Below are positions 47,019 through 55,327 of a stretch of DNA of 64,000 nt, piece after piece (position 1 is the first letter of the stretch; every line of letters begins with the position of its first letter). The DNA lies in NCBI GenBank assembly GCA_003612395.1, contig RAYQ01000004.1, forward strand, positions 219,074-283,073. Reading direction: 5' to 3'. The DNA is from Parablautia intestinalis (GTDB lineage: Bacteria > Bacillota > Clostridia > Lachnospirales > Lachnospiraceae). Under the pieces are notes generated by a model, which did no database searches, was not told the origin of the DNA, and worked only from the letters and a program-made list of their open reading frames with translations. The position numbers were made by a program, and so were the translations under genes.

Positions 47019-47843
47019 TTATGCTATATGTATTACCCCGGACGGCTCGCTTCTTGCCGCAACATACATAGGAAAATCTGACAGCTTCATCGCCGGCTTT
47101 TCGTCTTCCATTTTACTCACACCTGCCATAGTCACTTCAACCCGCACAGCCTCATACGCCAGCTCCGGTAAATTATTTTCCTTGCTCAAATGTCCTAACA
47201 CAACTGCCTGCAGTTTTTCGTGCATAAGCTCCCGCAAAAGCTGCCCGGCCCTTTCATTAGACAGATGACCCCTGTCTCCCAAAATACGCTGCTTTAGATA
47301 ATACGGATAAGGTCCCACCTGAAGCATATTCACATCATGGTTGGCTTCCAGAAGCAGGGCGTCCATCCCTTTTAAGGATTCCACCGTATAGTCATTATAA
47401 TTGCCAAGGTCAGTGACAATTCCCACCTTTTTTCTTCCATGAGAAATCCTGTAAGCCACCGGCTCCGCCGCATCATGAGATATTCTCATAGGGTTGCAGG
47501 ATAAGTCCTTGATAATAATCTTTTCATCTGCCTGAACCGGGCAAAACAAATCCTCCGGAATTTTTCCTACGGAAGTATTTCTTTTAATCGCCTCAATTGT
47601 ACCCCTCGTAGCATAAACCGGCACTTCATATTTCCGTTCAAGTACGCCAAGCCCTGCTATATGGTCTGCATGCTCATGGGTGATAAGTATTCCGTCAATT
47701 TCCCGCATGGTAAGGCCAAGCTCTTTAAGCCCTGCCTCCGTTCTCTTTCCACTAATTCCCACATCCACCAGCAAATGAGTGGCATCTGAACCCACATAAA
47801 TACAATTTCCGCTGCTTCCGCTGGCAATACTACAAATCCTCAT
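47019..47843 (-). CDS. metallo-beta-lactamase-fold hydrolase (WalJ/YycJ-like)
   Basis: A 274-residue enzyme with the dinuclear-metal motif THEHADH at about 54-60 and later HLSNERAG and VLGHLSKENN segments with the distal His. The opening CSIASGSSGNCIYVGS matches WalJ/YycJ proteins, putative 5'-3' exonucleases tied to cell-wall/replication control in Gram-positives. The ATG at 47843 has AAAGG upstream. Here it is not beside walRK; it lies between the FtsA-like gene and the ACT gene. Confidence 0.88.
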   Translation of the reverse strand: MRICSIASGSSGNCIYVGSDATHLLVDVGISGKRTEAGLKELGLTMREIDGILITHEHADHIAGLGVLERKYEVPVYATRGTIEAIKRNTSVGKIPEDLFCPVQADEKIIIKDLSCNPMRISHDAAEPVAYRISHGRKKVGIVTDLGNYNDYTVESLKGMDALLLEANHDVNMLQVGPYPYYLKQRILGDRGHLSNERAGQLLRELMHEKLQAVVLGHLSKENNLPELAYEAVRVEVTMAGVSKMEDEKPAMKLSDFPMYVAARSEPSGVIHIA

Positions 47844-47889
47844 TTTGTACCTTTAAGCTCCCTTTCTGTCATAATAACCTCCATGTTGC

Positions 47890-48026
47890 CGCTCTGCACC
47901 GACACAAATCAGGGCGAAGAATGCTGTTTTTCAAGGCATTCTTCTAAGTGTGAAGATAGTTTGCAATGCAAACCTTAAAAGTTCTTAGATGGCATTTTTT
48001 GACATCCTAGAACTTTTCCTCACACT
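47890..48026. repeat. multi-hairpin structured intergenic element
   Basis: Three hairpins in a 240-base gap: AAGAATGC/GCATTCTT (47917-47943), GTTTGC/GCAAAC (47959-47973), and AAAAGTTCT/AGAACTTTT (47977-48017) with inner GATG/CATC. The last two are enclosed by AGTGTGA/TCACACT (47947-47953 with 48020-48026), giving a three-way junction. The word ACAAATCAGG and the AGTGTGA-to-TTCTA stretch recur near ackA. Confidence 0.6.
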
Positions 48027-48086
48027 ATACTGTTTAAAGCCTCCATGGCAAAATAAATAGCCCTGCAGCTTACAAATTCTGCTCAT

Positions 48087-50198
48087 CTACGACTTCCAGT
48101 ATACCTCAAGCACATCTCCTGAATGCAGCGGCTCCATATACTGGGCAGACCGTCCGTTTAATGTGGTAACAATGCTTTTTCCCCTGGGCCTTGTCAGGTC
48201 AAAATCAATTGCTTCAAACACATCCACATAGATATACTCGTCCTTGCCGCTTAAGGCAACAGGTTTTCCGTTGACCATAAGCTCCAGCGTAATCTCCTGT
48301 TTTTCTGGCAGTAATTTTACCTCAGATCCATCACCTGCCGCATCGCTTTGGTATCCGTCACCATTTTCCCCGGTATCTTCCTCATCCCCCAAATCCATAT
48401 CCCCTGTTTTTCCCTCCTGCCACAAATCTATGGCATTCGGCAGCGTCTCAAGGGTCCAAAGCACAGAGAAATTCTCATATACCGGCGTATCCCTGTCCGC
48501 AAGTTTGTTATTTACATACAAATTCATATTAGGATCAAGCACCACATCCATAAACTCTATAATCTGTCCCACCGTATAGTAATTCAGAATTACGATCTCA
48601 TCATCCTCCTGAATTTCATAATAATTGGATTGAAGACTTCCGTTAACACTTGCAAATCTGGGAACAATGATCTTTTTCTCATTTACATATATAGTAAGGC
48701 TCTCGGAGGTTTCCGCCAGCGTACCAAGCATTAGGCGCCCTTCCTCCCCGGCTGTGGATTCCACCACCTTAATCACATCATTTGCATGAATTGGTGTATG
48801 AATATCCGCCGCCTCGCCATTAACCGTAATAATTGCAGCCTCTCCAAGCTGTCCCCTTGCCATTCGCTGTTTCCCGTTTACGGTAAAATTAAGCGCCTTC
48901 CCTCTCTTAGGGAACAAACCATCATTGGGGAACTGCACTTGGAGGGCAGCATCTCCCACACTGAGCCGGTTATTATCATATATTTTTATTCTGTTTCCAT
49001 TAAAGCTTACAAAAATAAAATTATTACTTTGCTCATAAAAATTCAGACAAATTCCAATAGGTGTAACCAATACACTGTCCTTTTTCACATCCTCCTCAAA
49101 GACAATCTGTTGCATAACTTCTTCTCCCCGAAGCGCCACGCGCTCTTTCGCAATTCCAAGCTTTTCGGCAACCGCCTCCGTATAGCCGGGCATTTTTCCG
49201 CCACCGCCTACCACAAACACGGCGCTAACCGCCTTGTCGCCGTTTAGCTCTTTTATTTTCTCCGCCGCCTGCTCGGCCATATCATCTATTATAGGGGCGG
49301 TTACCTCCTTAATCTCCTTGCTGCTGACGGTCTGGGGCAAAAGCATAACATCTATATAAGAAATCATTTCCATTTCTCCGGCATCACGCTTGATCTGCTC
49401 TGCAGTAGCAAAATCTACAAGGCAGTGTCTGGCGATTACCTCCGTAAGAACATCCCCCGCAATAGGAATCATGCCGTAGGCTAAAATACACCCGTCATTT
49501 GTGATGGAAATATCAGATGTCCCGGCCCCCACGTCCAAAAGCGCAATATTGAGCATCCTAAAGCGCTCGGGTATTGCAAGCTGAATAGCTGCTATAGGCT
49601 CCAGGGTAAGGCTGCTGACGGAAAGCCCGGCTATCTCCACCGCTTTGTAAAGTCCGTCCACAACATCATCCGGCAAAAAGGTGGCTATCAAATCAAGGCC
49701 AATGGTCCTCGCCTTGTGCCCCTCCAAATTACCCATAAGGTACCCGTTTAAATAATACCTGACCACCGAATACCCCACACAGTAAAACTTAAAGTCATCT
49801 TCCTCGTTTCGTTCAATAAACTCCTGATATGCCTTCTCAATCCCTGCAGAGATCAGTCCGTAAATGTCCTCCTGGCGCACCTCCTGATCTCCTGTAAAGG
49901 GGTATTCCACATGAGTAGTCACTGTCCGGAGAACGCGGCCTGCAGCTGCAATGCAGACCTCCGATAAAGGCCGCCCGACTACTTCCTCCAACTGCGCCTT
50001 TACATCTGCAATTGTTTCCCCTACTCTGTGAATGTCGTGAATCTGTCCATCCAACATGGATCTGGTATCATGTTCTTTCACCCTGTGGGCAATCACCACA
50101 AACTGGTTTCCACTTTTGTAGCCTACAGTTCCCACAACACTCCTGGTTCCTATGTCAAGCCCAAATACCAGTTGTCCCGCATACCTTTTACTATCCAT
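48087..50198 (-). CDS. FtsA-like actin-fold protein with repeated C-terminal domains
   Basis: A 703-residue protein. The N-terminal 370 residues have the FtsA/PilM actin fold: FGLDIGTRSVVGTVGY (phosphate-1 loop), SSLTLEPIAAIQLAIP, LLDVGAGTSDISI (phosphate 2) and VFVVGGGGKMPGY (adenosine motif). The rest, about 330 residues, holds repeated modules of the pattern VNG/VNx...GDxI (TVNGEAADIHTP, YVNNKLADRDTP, TLNGRSAQYMEPLHSGDVLEV), which look like small beta-grasp domains. No C-terminal amphipathic FtsZ/membrane helix of classical FtsA is seen. The ATG at 50198 overlaps the coaE end by eight bases. It is about 1.7 times the length of canonical FtsA, so its role in division is uncertain. Confidence 0.85.
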   Translation of the reverse strand: MDSKRYAGQLVFGLDIGTRSVVGTVGYKSGNQFVVIAHRVKEHDTRSMLDGQIHDIHRVGETIADVKAQLEEVVGRPLSEVCIAAAGRVLRTVTTHVEYPFTGDQEVRQEDIYGLISAGIEKAYQEFIERNEEDDFKFYCVGYSVVRYYLNGYLMGNLEGHKARTIGLDLIATFLPDDVVDGLYKAVEIAGLSVSSLTLEPIAAIQLAIPERFRMLNIALLDVGAGTSDISITNDGCILAYGMIPIAGDVLTEVIARHCLVDFATAEQIKRDAGEMEMISYIDVMLLPQTVSSKEIKEVTAPIIDDMAEQAAEKIKELNGDKAVSAVFVVGGGGKMPGYTEAVAEKLGIAKERVALRGEEVMQQIVFEEDVKKDSVLVTPIGICLNFYEQSNNFIFVSFNGNRIKIYDNNRLSVGDAALQVQFPNDGLFPKRGKALNFTVNGKQRMARGQLGEAAIITVNGEAADIHTPIHANDVIKVVESTAGEEGRLMLGTLAETSESLTIYVNEKKIIVPRFASVNGSLQSNYYEIQEDDEIVILNYYTVGQIIEFMDVVLDPNMNLYVNNKLADRDTPVYENFSVLWTLETLPNAIDLWQEGKTGDMDLGDEEDTGENGDGYQSDAAGDGSEVKLLPEKQEITLELMVNGKPVALSGKDEYIYVDVFEAIDFDLTRPRGKSIVTTLNGRSAQYMEPLHSGDVLEVYWKS

Positions 50199-50793
50199 AC
50201 AGATATTCCCCCAATTTTTCATCCACCTGCTTATAACCAGCCTCAGGCTCTTTGCTGTTATCAATCACAACTCTGCAGTGCTTCCTGAATTCCTCCTCTG
50301 TAAGCTGGGATTTCATAATGGAAGTTATCTTTTCATCAGAGTAATTTCTGGCGGCTCTAAGGCGGCTTCGTCTGACATTCTCTAACGCATAAATATACCA
50401 CATTTCATCTACAATGTCCAAATATCCATTTTCAATCAAAAGAGCTGCTTCGACAAAAAGGAAATCCAGTGCTCCTTCCTTTCTTTCCCTTTCTATTTCC
50501 TTTAAAATAAAATCTTTTACTGCCGGATGAATAATTTTGTTTGCTTCTTCTAACAGTTTATCCGAACCAAAAATACGCGCCGCCATCTTTTCTCTGTTTA
50601 CAGTACCATCCTCATTTAAAATATCCTCTGACAAAAGCGTAACCAGTTTTCTGTAACATGGCTGCCCCGGTTCCTCCACCTTATGGGCTGCCTTATCTGC
50701 CAAAATTACCTTACAATTATATTTTCCGGCTATATATTCGAGCAAAGCGGACTTTCCTGCTCCCACTCCGCCTGTAATTCCAATCACCTTCAT
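50191..50793 (-). CDS. coaE: dephospho-CoA kinase
   Basis: Phosphorylates dephospho-CoA in the last step of CoA synthesis. The 200 residues carry the P-loop GITGGVGAGKSALLEYI at the N-terminus and LADKAAHKVEEPG typical of CoaE. The ATG at 50793 is preferred over 50814 by homology and by the GGGGGAATAAAG upstream. It lies between polA and the FtsA-like gene, and a palindromic hairpin occupies the polA-coaE gap. Confidence 0.96.
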   Translation of the reverse strand: MKVIGITGGVGAGKSALLEYIAGKYNCKVILADKAAHKVEEPGQPCYRKLVTLLSEDILNEDGTVNREKMAARIFGSDKLLEEANKIIHPAVKDFILKEIERERKEGALDFLFVEAALLIENGYLDIVDEMWYIYALENVRRSRLRAARNYSDEKITSIMKSQLTEEEFRKHCRVVIDNSKEPEAGYKQVDEKLGEYLYG

Positions 50794-50834
50794 CTTTATT
50801 CCCCCTGCATACAACAGGCAAAGCCTATTGCCAT

Positions 50835-50859
50835 GTACCGCAGACTGTGACTGCGGTAC
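50835..50859. repeat. palindromic hairpin between polA and coaE
   Basis: A perfect 9-bp inverted repeat GTACCGCAG/CTGCGGTAC with a 7-base loop and no U-run; possibly an mRNA processing or stabilising structure. Confidence 0.55.
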
Positions 50860-50918
50860 TGCCGCCCTGCAAAAAAAGATTTATTTGGCGTTATCTGCAA
50901 AGTATGCTTTAGTCGTTT

Positions 50919-53588
50919 CTACTTGGCTTCATACCAGTCATTTCCCTCATGTAAATCAATTTCAAGCCGCACCGAAAGCTGCGCCGCACGGCTCATTTCT
51001 TCTTCCAGAATCAGCTGCACCTTATCCGCTTCTTCTTTCTTCGTCTCTATTAAAAGCTCATCATGAACTTGAAGGATCAGCTTTGACGCCAGTTTTTCCT
51101 TCTTTAACCTTTGGTGAACCTTAATCATGGCAATTTTAATTACATCCGCCGCCGTTCCCTGTATAGGAGAATTCATTGCAACTCTTTCTCCAAAGGAACG
51201 CTGCATAAAATTACTTGAACTAAGCTCCGGCACCGGTCTTCTTCTGCCAAATAAAGTGGTCACATAGCCCTTTTCTCTGGCATCCTTCACTGACTTATCA
51301 AGGAAATTCTTTACACCGGGATAGGTTGCAAAATATTTTTCTATATACTCCGCCGCTTCCTTCTTTGTAATGCTTAAGCCCTGGCTTAACCCAAAGGAAC
51401 TGATTCCGTATACAATGCCAAAATTCACTGCCTTTGCGTTGCGCCGCTGCAAATCCGTTACCTCGTCAAAGGGTATATGAAAAACCTGAGAAGCCGTGAT
51501 CCTGTGAATATCCGCATGCATCCGGTACGCGTCAATGAGCTGTCCGTCTCCCGACATATGCGCCAGTATCCGCAGCTCAATCTGTGAATAATCCGCGTCC
51601 GTGAAAATACAGCCCTCCTTAGGTATAAATACCTTTCTGATCTGTCTTCCCAGCTCCATACGCATGGGAATGTTTTGCAAATTAGGATCCGTTGAGCTGA
51701 TACGGCCCGTGGCCGTAATCGTCTGGTTAAAGGTAGAGTGAATCCTGTTATCTTCCCCAATATAAGCAGAAAGCCCCTCCGCATATGTGGATTTAAGCTT
51801 TGCCAGACCTCTGTATTCCAGCACATCCGCCACAATAATGTGATCAGGTGCAAGCTTCTCCAGCACATCCGCTGCAGTGGAATAGCCTGTCTTTGTCTTT
51901 TTTCCCCCGGGAAGTGCTAATTTATCAAACAAAATTTCTCCAAGCTGCTTAGGAGAATTGATGTTAAATTCTGTTCCTGCTTCTTTATATATTTTCTGTT
52001 CAAGCTCGCTAATGCGCCCTGTCAGAGCTTCTCCATAGGCTTTAAGCTCCTGTGGCTTAACCAAAATGCCTTCTTTCTCCATATCATACAGAACATACGT
52101 AAGCGGCATCTCTATTTCATTCATGAGAGTAAGCATTCCTGCCTCATCTAATTTCTCCCGTAGTACCGGAGCCGCCTTAAGAGCCACATAAGCAAGGAAA
52201 CAGGCATACTGCGTAAATTCCTCCGGCTTTTGTGAAAGAGCCTCTAAGAGAGATGCTTTTCCAAAACGCTGGGCCTGTTCCGGTATCATAAGCCCCAAAT
52301 GCTCATTGGCCACATCTGCAATGGTGTAATCATTCTTCAAAGGATTTAGCAGATAGGCGGCCAAAATTACATCAAAAAACCGCTGTGTGTCATCGCACAT
52401 AAGATAATCATATGCACCCTTGATGTCTCCGCAGCAAAGCTTTGTACAGGAAGATACTTCTGCCATTTTTCCTCTCAGATATTCTTCCGTCACCAGCCCG
52501 GTGCATTGTATAAAAAAACATCTGCCGCTGTCAAAACCAAGGGCAATTCCTGCAAATCCGCCTGTCTTTCCACCTTTTGACGAATTATTTTTTATGGTAC
52601 TGTCTTTTAATATGGCAAATCCAACTTCCCCGCCGCTCTCAAGCGCTTTCCCAAAAACCTCTTCTGCTTCCGGCAACCCGCTTACCATCTGAAAACCCGC
52701 TATAATGGAGTCATTGGAAATTCCCTTTTCAAAGCGGGACAATAAATTCTTAAATTCCAGCTTCTTAAAAACCACATAGGCTTCTTCCGTATAAAAATCG
52801 TGTACCCTTGCCTCCTCAAAAGAAAAATCAAGGGGGCTGTCCACATTGATTTCAGCCAGCGTTTTACTTAGATATGCCAGTTCTTTATTGTTTATAAGAG
52901 ATTCCCTGACAGATTTTTTCCCCACCTCGTCCACATGGGTATAGAGATTCTCAAGCGTTCCAAACTGAACCATCAGCTCTGTTGCCGTCTTCTCCCCCAC
53001 CTTTGGAACGCCCGGAATGTTGTCGGCAGTATCTCCCATCAATGCTTTAAGTTCAATAAAGGCAGTGGGTGTAACCTGATATTTTTCTTTCACATCCGCT
53101 GCGTAATAATCCTCAATTTCCGTCTTTCCGCCCTTTGTCTTTGGTATTCTGATCTTAATCACATCAGTGGCTATCTGAAGCAAATCCCGATCGCCGGACA
53201 CCAGCGAAACTTCCATTCCTTCCTTCTCCGCCTTTTTGGCCAGCGTCCCAAGAATGTCATCCGCCTCCAGCCCTGCCTTTTCCATCATTTTAATTCCCAT
53301 GGCGGTAAGGACCTCTTTTAAAGCCGGTACCTGCTGTCTTAATTCCTCCGGCATGGGTTTTCTGGTACCCTTGTATTCCTTATAGATTTCATGTCGGAAG
53401 GTAGGCGCTTTCACATCAAAGGCCACCGTAAGATAATCCGGACTTTCTTCTTCCAATATTTTAAACAAAATATTTAAAAAGCCGTACACCGCATTGGTAT
53501 GAAGCCCTGCACTGTTTGTCAGGTCAGGTACCCCGTAAAATGCTCTGTTTAAAATGCTGTGTCCGTCTATTAAGACAATTTTTTCCAT
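50919..53588 (-). CDS. polA: DNA polymerase I
   Basis: An 889-residue repair and Okazaki-fragment polymerase. The 5'-3' exonuclease domain (DGHSILNRAFYGVP, VSGDRDLLQ) spans about 1-290. The 3'-5' exonuclease-like domain (about 300-490) lacks the DTET proofreading motif, so proofreading is probably absent. The polymerase domain has motif A DADYSQIELRILAH, the O-helix RRNAKAVNFGIVYG and motif C VHDELLIE. The ATG at 53588 follows GGAGG by eight bases; a frame to 53606 includes no better site. Follows the small anti-sigma-like gene. Confidence 0.97.
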   Translation of the reverse strand: MEKIVLIDGHSILNRAFYGVPDLTNSAGLHTNAVYGFLNILFKILEEESPDYLTVAFDVKAPTFRHEIYKEYKGTRKPMPEELRQQVPALKEVLTAMGIKMMEKAGLEADDILGTLAKKAEKEGMEVSLVSGDRDLLQIATDVIKIRIPKTKGGKTEIEDYYAADVKEKYQVTPTAFIELKALMGDTADNIPGVPKVGEKTATELMVQFGTLENLYTHVDEVGKKSVRESLINNKELAYLSKTLAEINVDSPLDFSFEEARVHDFYTEEAYVVFKKLEFKNLLSRFEKGISNDSIIAGFQMVSGLPEAEEVFGKALESGGEVGFAILKDSTIKNNSSKGGKTGGFAGIALGFDSGRCFFIQCTGLVTEEYLRGKMAEVSSCTKLCCGDIKGAYDYLMCDDTQRFFDVILAAYLLNPLKNDYTIADVANEHLGLMIPEQAQRFGKASLLEALSQKPEEFTQYACFLAYVALKAAPVLREKLDEAGMLTLMNEIEMPLTYVLYDMEKEGILVKPQELKAYGEALTGRISELEQKIYKEAGTEFNINSPKQLGEILFDKLALPGGKKTKTGYSTAADVLEKLAPDHIIVADVLEYRGLAKLKSTYAEGLSAYIGEDNRIHSTFNQTITATGRISSTDPNLQNIPMRMELGRQIRKVFIPKEGCIFTDADYSQIELRILAHMSGDGQLIDAYRMHADIHRITASQVFHIPFDEVTDLQRRNAKAVNFGIVYGISSFGLSQGLSITKKEAAEYIEKYFATYPGVKNFLDKSVKDAREKGYVTTLFGRRRPVPELSSSNFMQRSFGERVAMNSPIQGTAADVIKIAMIKVHQRLKKEKLASKLILQVHDELLIETKKEEADKVQLILEEEMSRAAQLSVRLEIDLHEGNDWYEAK

Positions 53589-53662
53589 ATTTATACCCTC
53601 CTGCATATGACAACATTTTTATGCCGGATAACGGCTTCTATACTCTCCGGTATTATTTTTTT

Positions 53663-53986
53663 CTACAGGATGAGCAAAAGCGCCACTAAAGCAGCGGCTG
53701 CTATCACCACCAGGCTTTCCAGTATATATAAAAATCCCCGCATGCCTTCCCGCCGCTTTAAGTTATGTGCTGCCTCATCAAGCCTGATTTCCAATTCATT
53801 TTGAAGGTCGAATACATTGCCTGTTTCCAGTCTTGCCAGTCCCTCCAGCACGAGAAACTGAATGGAAAGCTCCTCCATACATTCATCACAATTATCCACA
53901 TGCTCCATAAATTCCCGTAGATCATCCGTATCCAAATCATCTGCCAGAAAGGAAGGAATCATGTTCTCTATCTCTTTACATATCAT
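53663..53986 (-). CDS. small zinc-finger anti-sigma-like membrane protein (zf-HC2 type)
   Basis: A 107-residue protein. The N-terminal half has the HxxxCxxC zinc pattern of anti-sigma domains (EHVDNCDEC, with an upstream Cys at residue 3), and a C-terminal transmembrane helix (ILESLVVIAAAALVALLLIL). No sigma-factor gene adjoins it, so the target is unknown. ATG at 53986 after GAGGAG. It heads the polA-coaE-FtsA-like unit with a promoter at 54029-54057. Confidence 0.78.
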   Translation of the reverse strand: MICKEIENMIPSFLADDLDTDDLREFMEHVDNCDECMEELSIQFLVLEGLARLETGNVFDLQNELEIRLDEAAHNLKRREGMRGFLYILESLVVIAAAALVALLLIL

Positions 53987-54028
53987 GACAGCTCCTCACT
54001 GTAATGTCTTTTCCCGCCCACTTTAATA

Positions 54029-54057
54029 AATATACACTAAAAGCAAGCCAAAGTAAA
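54029..54057 (-). promoter_or_regulatory. sigma-A promoter for the polA operon
   Basis: TTTACT (54052-54057), 17-base spacer and TATATT (54029-54034). Confidence 0.6.
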
Positions 54058-54087
54058 CACTAACAATACCAACTGTTACGTATAATA

Positions 54088-54179
54088 AAAGAACTGCTAT
54101 AAAATGCAGTGCCTGTGTAATATCAGGAATGATTCCTGTAATATTACATGGTCTTGTCATTTTATAACAGTCCCTTTTG
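54088..54179 (-). terminator. long imperfect hairpin after nagB
   Basis: A 92-base near-palindrome. Outer arms AAAAGAACTG...TATAAAATG pair with CATTTTATA...CAGTCCCTTTT, and inner arms TGTAATAT...CAGGAAT with its complement. It starts eight bases after the nagB stop. It may be a terminator (CTTTTATTATAC follows on the minus strand) or a small mobile palindrome. Confidence 0.6.
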
Positions 54180-54186
54180 TTAAATT

Positions 54187-54912
54187 CTATATAAGAGACA
54201 ACGCTGCCTCATCTGCCACAATGGTGACATTCCTGTGTAGCTGGAGTACAGAAGCCGGTACCTTTGGCGTAATTGCTCCAAAAAAGGCTTCTTTTATAAT
54301 CTGTGCTTTATCTTCGCCACTTACTACCACTAATATCTTTTTAGCACGCATTATTGTACCAATCCCCATAGTATATGCCTGCCTAGGGACATCCTCTATT
54401 GAAGCAAAAAATCTTTGATTTGCTTTGATGGTTGATTCTGTCAGGTTTACACAGTTAGTCCGCAGTTCAAAAGCATCTCCCGGTTCGTTAAATCCAATAT
54501 GCCCATTGTGTCCCAGTCCTAATAGCTGTAAATCAACACCGCCTGTCTGTTCAATTATTCTGTCATAATCCCTGCAGGCCTTTTCACTGTCCGGCTCCAT
54601 TCCATTCGGAAGAAAGGTTCTCTCCGGGTTAATATTTACTTTGCCAAATAAATTGTCATTCATAAAATAATAATAACTCTGGTCATTGTCCCTTGGCAGT
54701 CCCCTGTATTCATCCAGGTTCACTGTTGTCACCTCTGAGAAATCCAGATCTCCCTTGTTGTACCGCTCCACCAGTTGGGCATAAGCTCCAATCGGTGTAG
54801 AACCGGTTGCAAGGCCCAGCACACAATTTGGCTTCATAATTACCTGTGCAGCCAAAATATTGGCCGCCTTCCGGCTCATGTCTTCGTAATCCTTTGCCCT
54901 TACTATTTTCAT
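54187..54912 (-). CDS. nagB: glucosamine-6-phosphate deaminase
   Basis: Converts glucosamine-6-phosphate to fructose-6-phosphate and ammonia, the entry of amino sugars to glycolysis. The 241 residues contain GLATGSTPIGAYAQL, VTTVNLDEYRGL, DLQLLGLGHNGHIGFNEPG and the C-terminal ASVLQLHRNVTIVADEAA. The ATG at 54912 is five bases after GGAGG; a longer frame to 54939 is unsupported. No nagA or transporter is adjacent. Confidence 0.97.
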   Translation of the reverse strand: MKIVRAKDYEDMSRKAANILAAQVIMKPNCVLGLATGSTPIGAYAQLVERYNKGDLDFSEVTTVNLDEYRGLPRDNDQSYYYFMNDNLFGKVNINPERTFLPNGMEPDSEKACRDYDRIIEQTGGVDLQLLGLGHNGHIGFNEPGDAFELRTNCVNLTESTIKANQRFFASIEDVPRQAYTMGIGTIMRAKKILVVVSGEDKAQIIKEAFFGAITPKVPASVLQLHRNVTIVADEAALSLI

Positions 54913-55018
54913 TTTTCCCTCCATTTCCGAAGCTGTCATGCTTCATATTTTTTATCCACTGTTAATCGAGCAGGGAATCAAGTTTGGCGCCCCGCTGCTT
55001 GCGGCAGGGTATTTGACT

Positions 55019-55054
55019 AAAAAAACAACGGATGCCAGGCTCAGCCAGACATCC
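55019..55054 (-). terminator. terminator downstream of tRNA-Leu
   Basis: Arms 55030-55040 and 55044-55054 pair with one wobble and one mismatch, with a 3-base loop, then GTTGTTTTTTT on the minus strand. Confidence 0.85.
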
Positions 55055-55149
55055 TTATGTAACAAACGCTAACACGCTTTGCGAGTCAGCTTACTGCAAT
55101 AAAAGGCCTGAAACACCTAGTCTACTGGATTTCCAAACCTTTTTCGTAC

Positions 55150-55232
55150 TGCCGGCGGTGGGACTTGAACCCACACGTGGTTGCCCACAACAGATTTTGA
55201 GTCTGCCTCGTCTGCCATTCCGACACGCCGGC
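55150..55232 (-). tRNA. tRNA-Leu (anticodon CAA)
   Basis: An 83-base cloverleaf with acceptor GCCGGCG, D-arm, anticodon stem GCAGA/TCTGT around loop CTCAAAA (anticodon CAA), a type II variable arm and T-arm GTGGG-TTCAAGT-CCCAC. The discriminator is A and the 3' CCA is not encoded. It follows lysA on the minus strand and ends before the terminator at 55019-55054. Confidence 0.95.
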
Positions 55233-55327
55233 CTATATAATTTAACAGCCGAATATAATTGTAGCATATCCGGCTGTCATTTACAAGTTTTTTCAAAAAT
55301 TTTTTTATAGCAGAACTGTTTGTTCCT

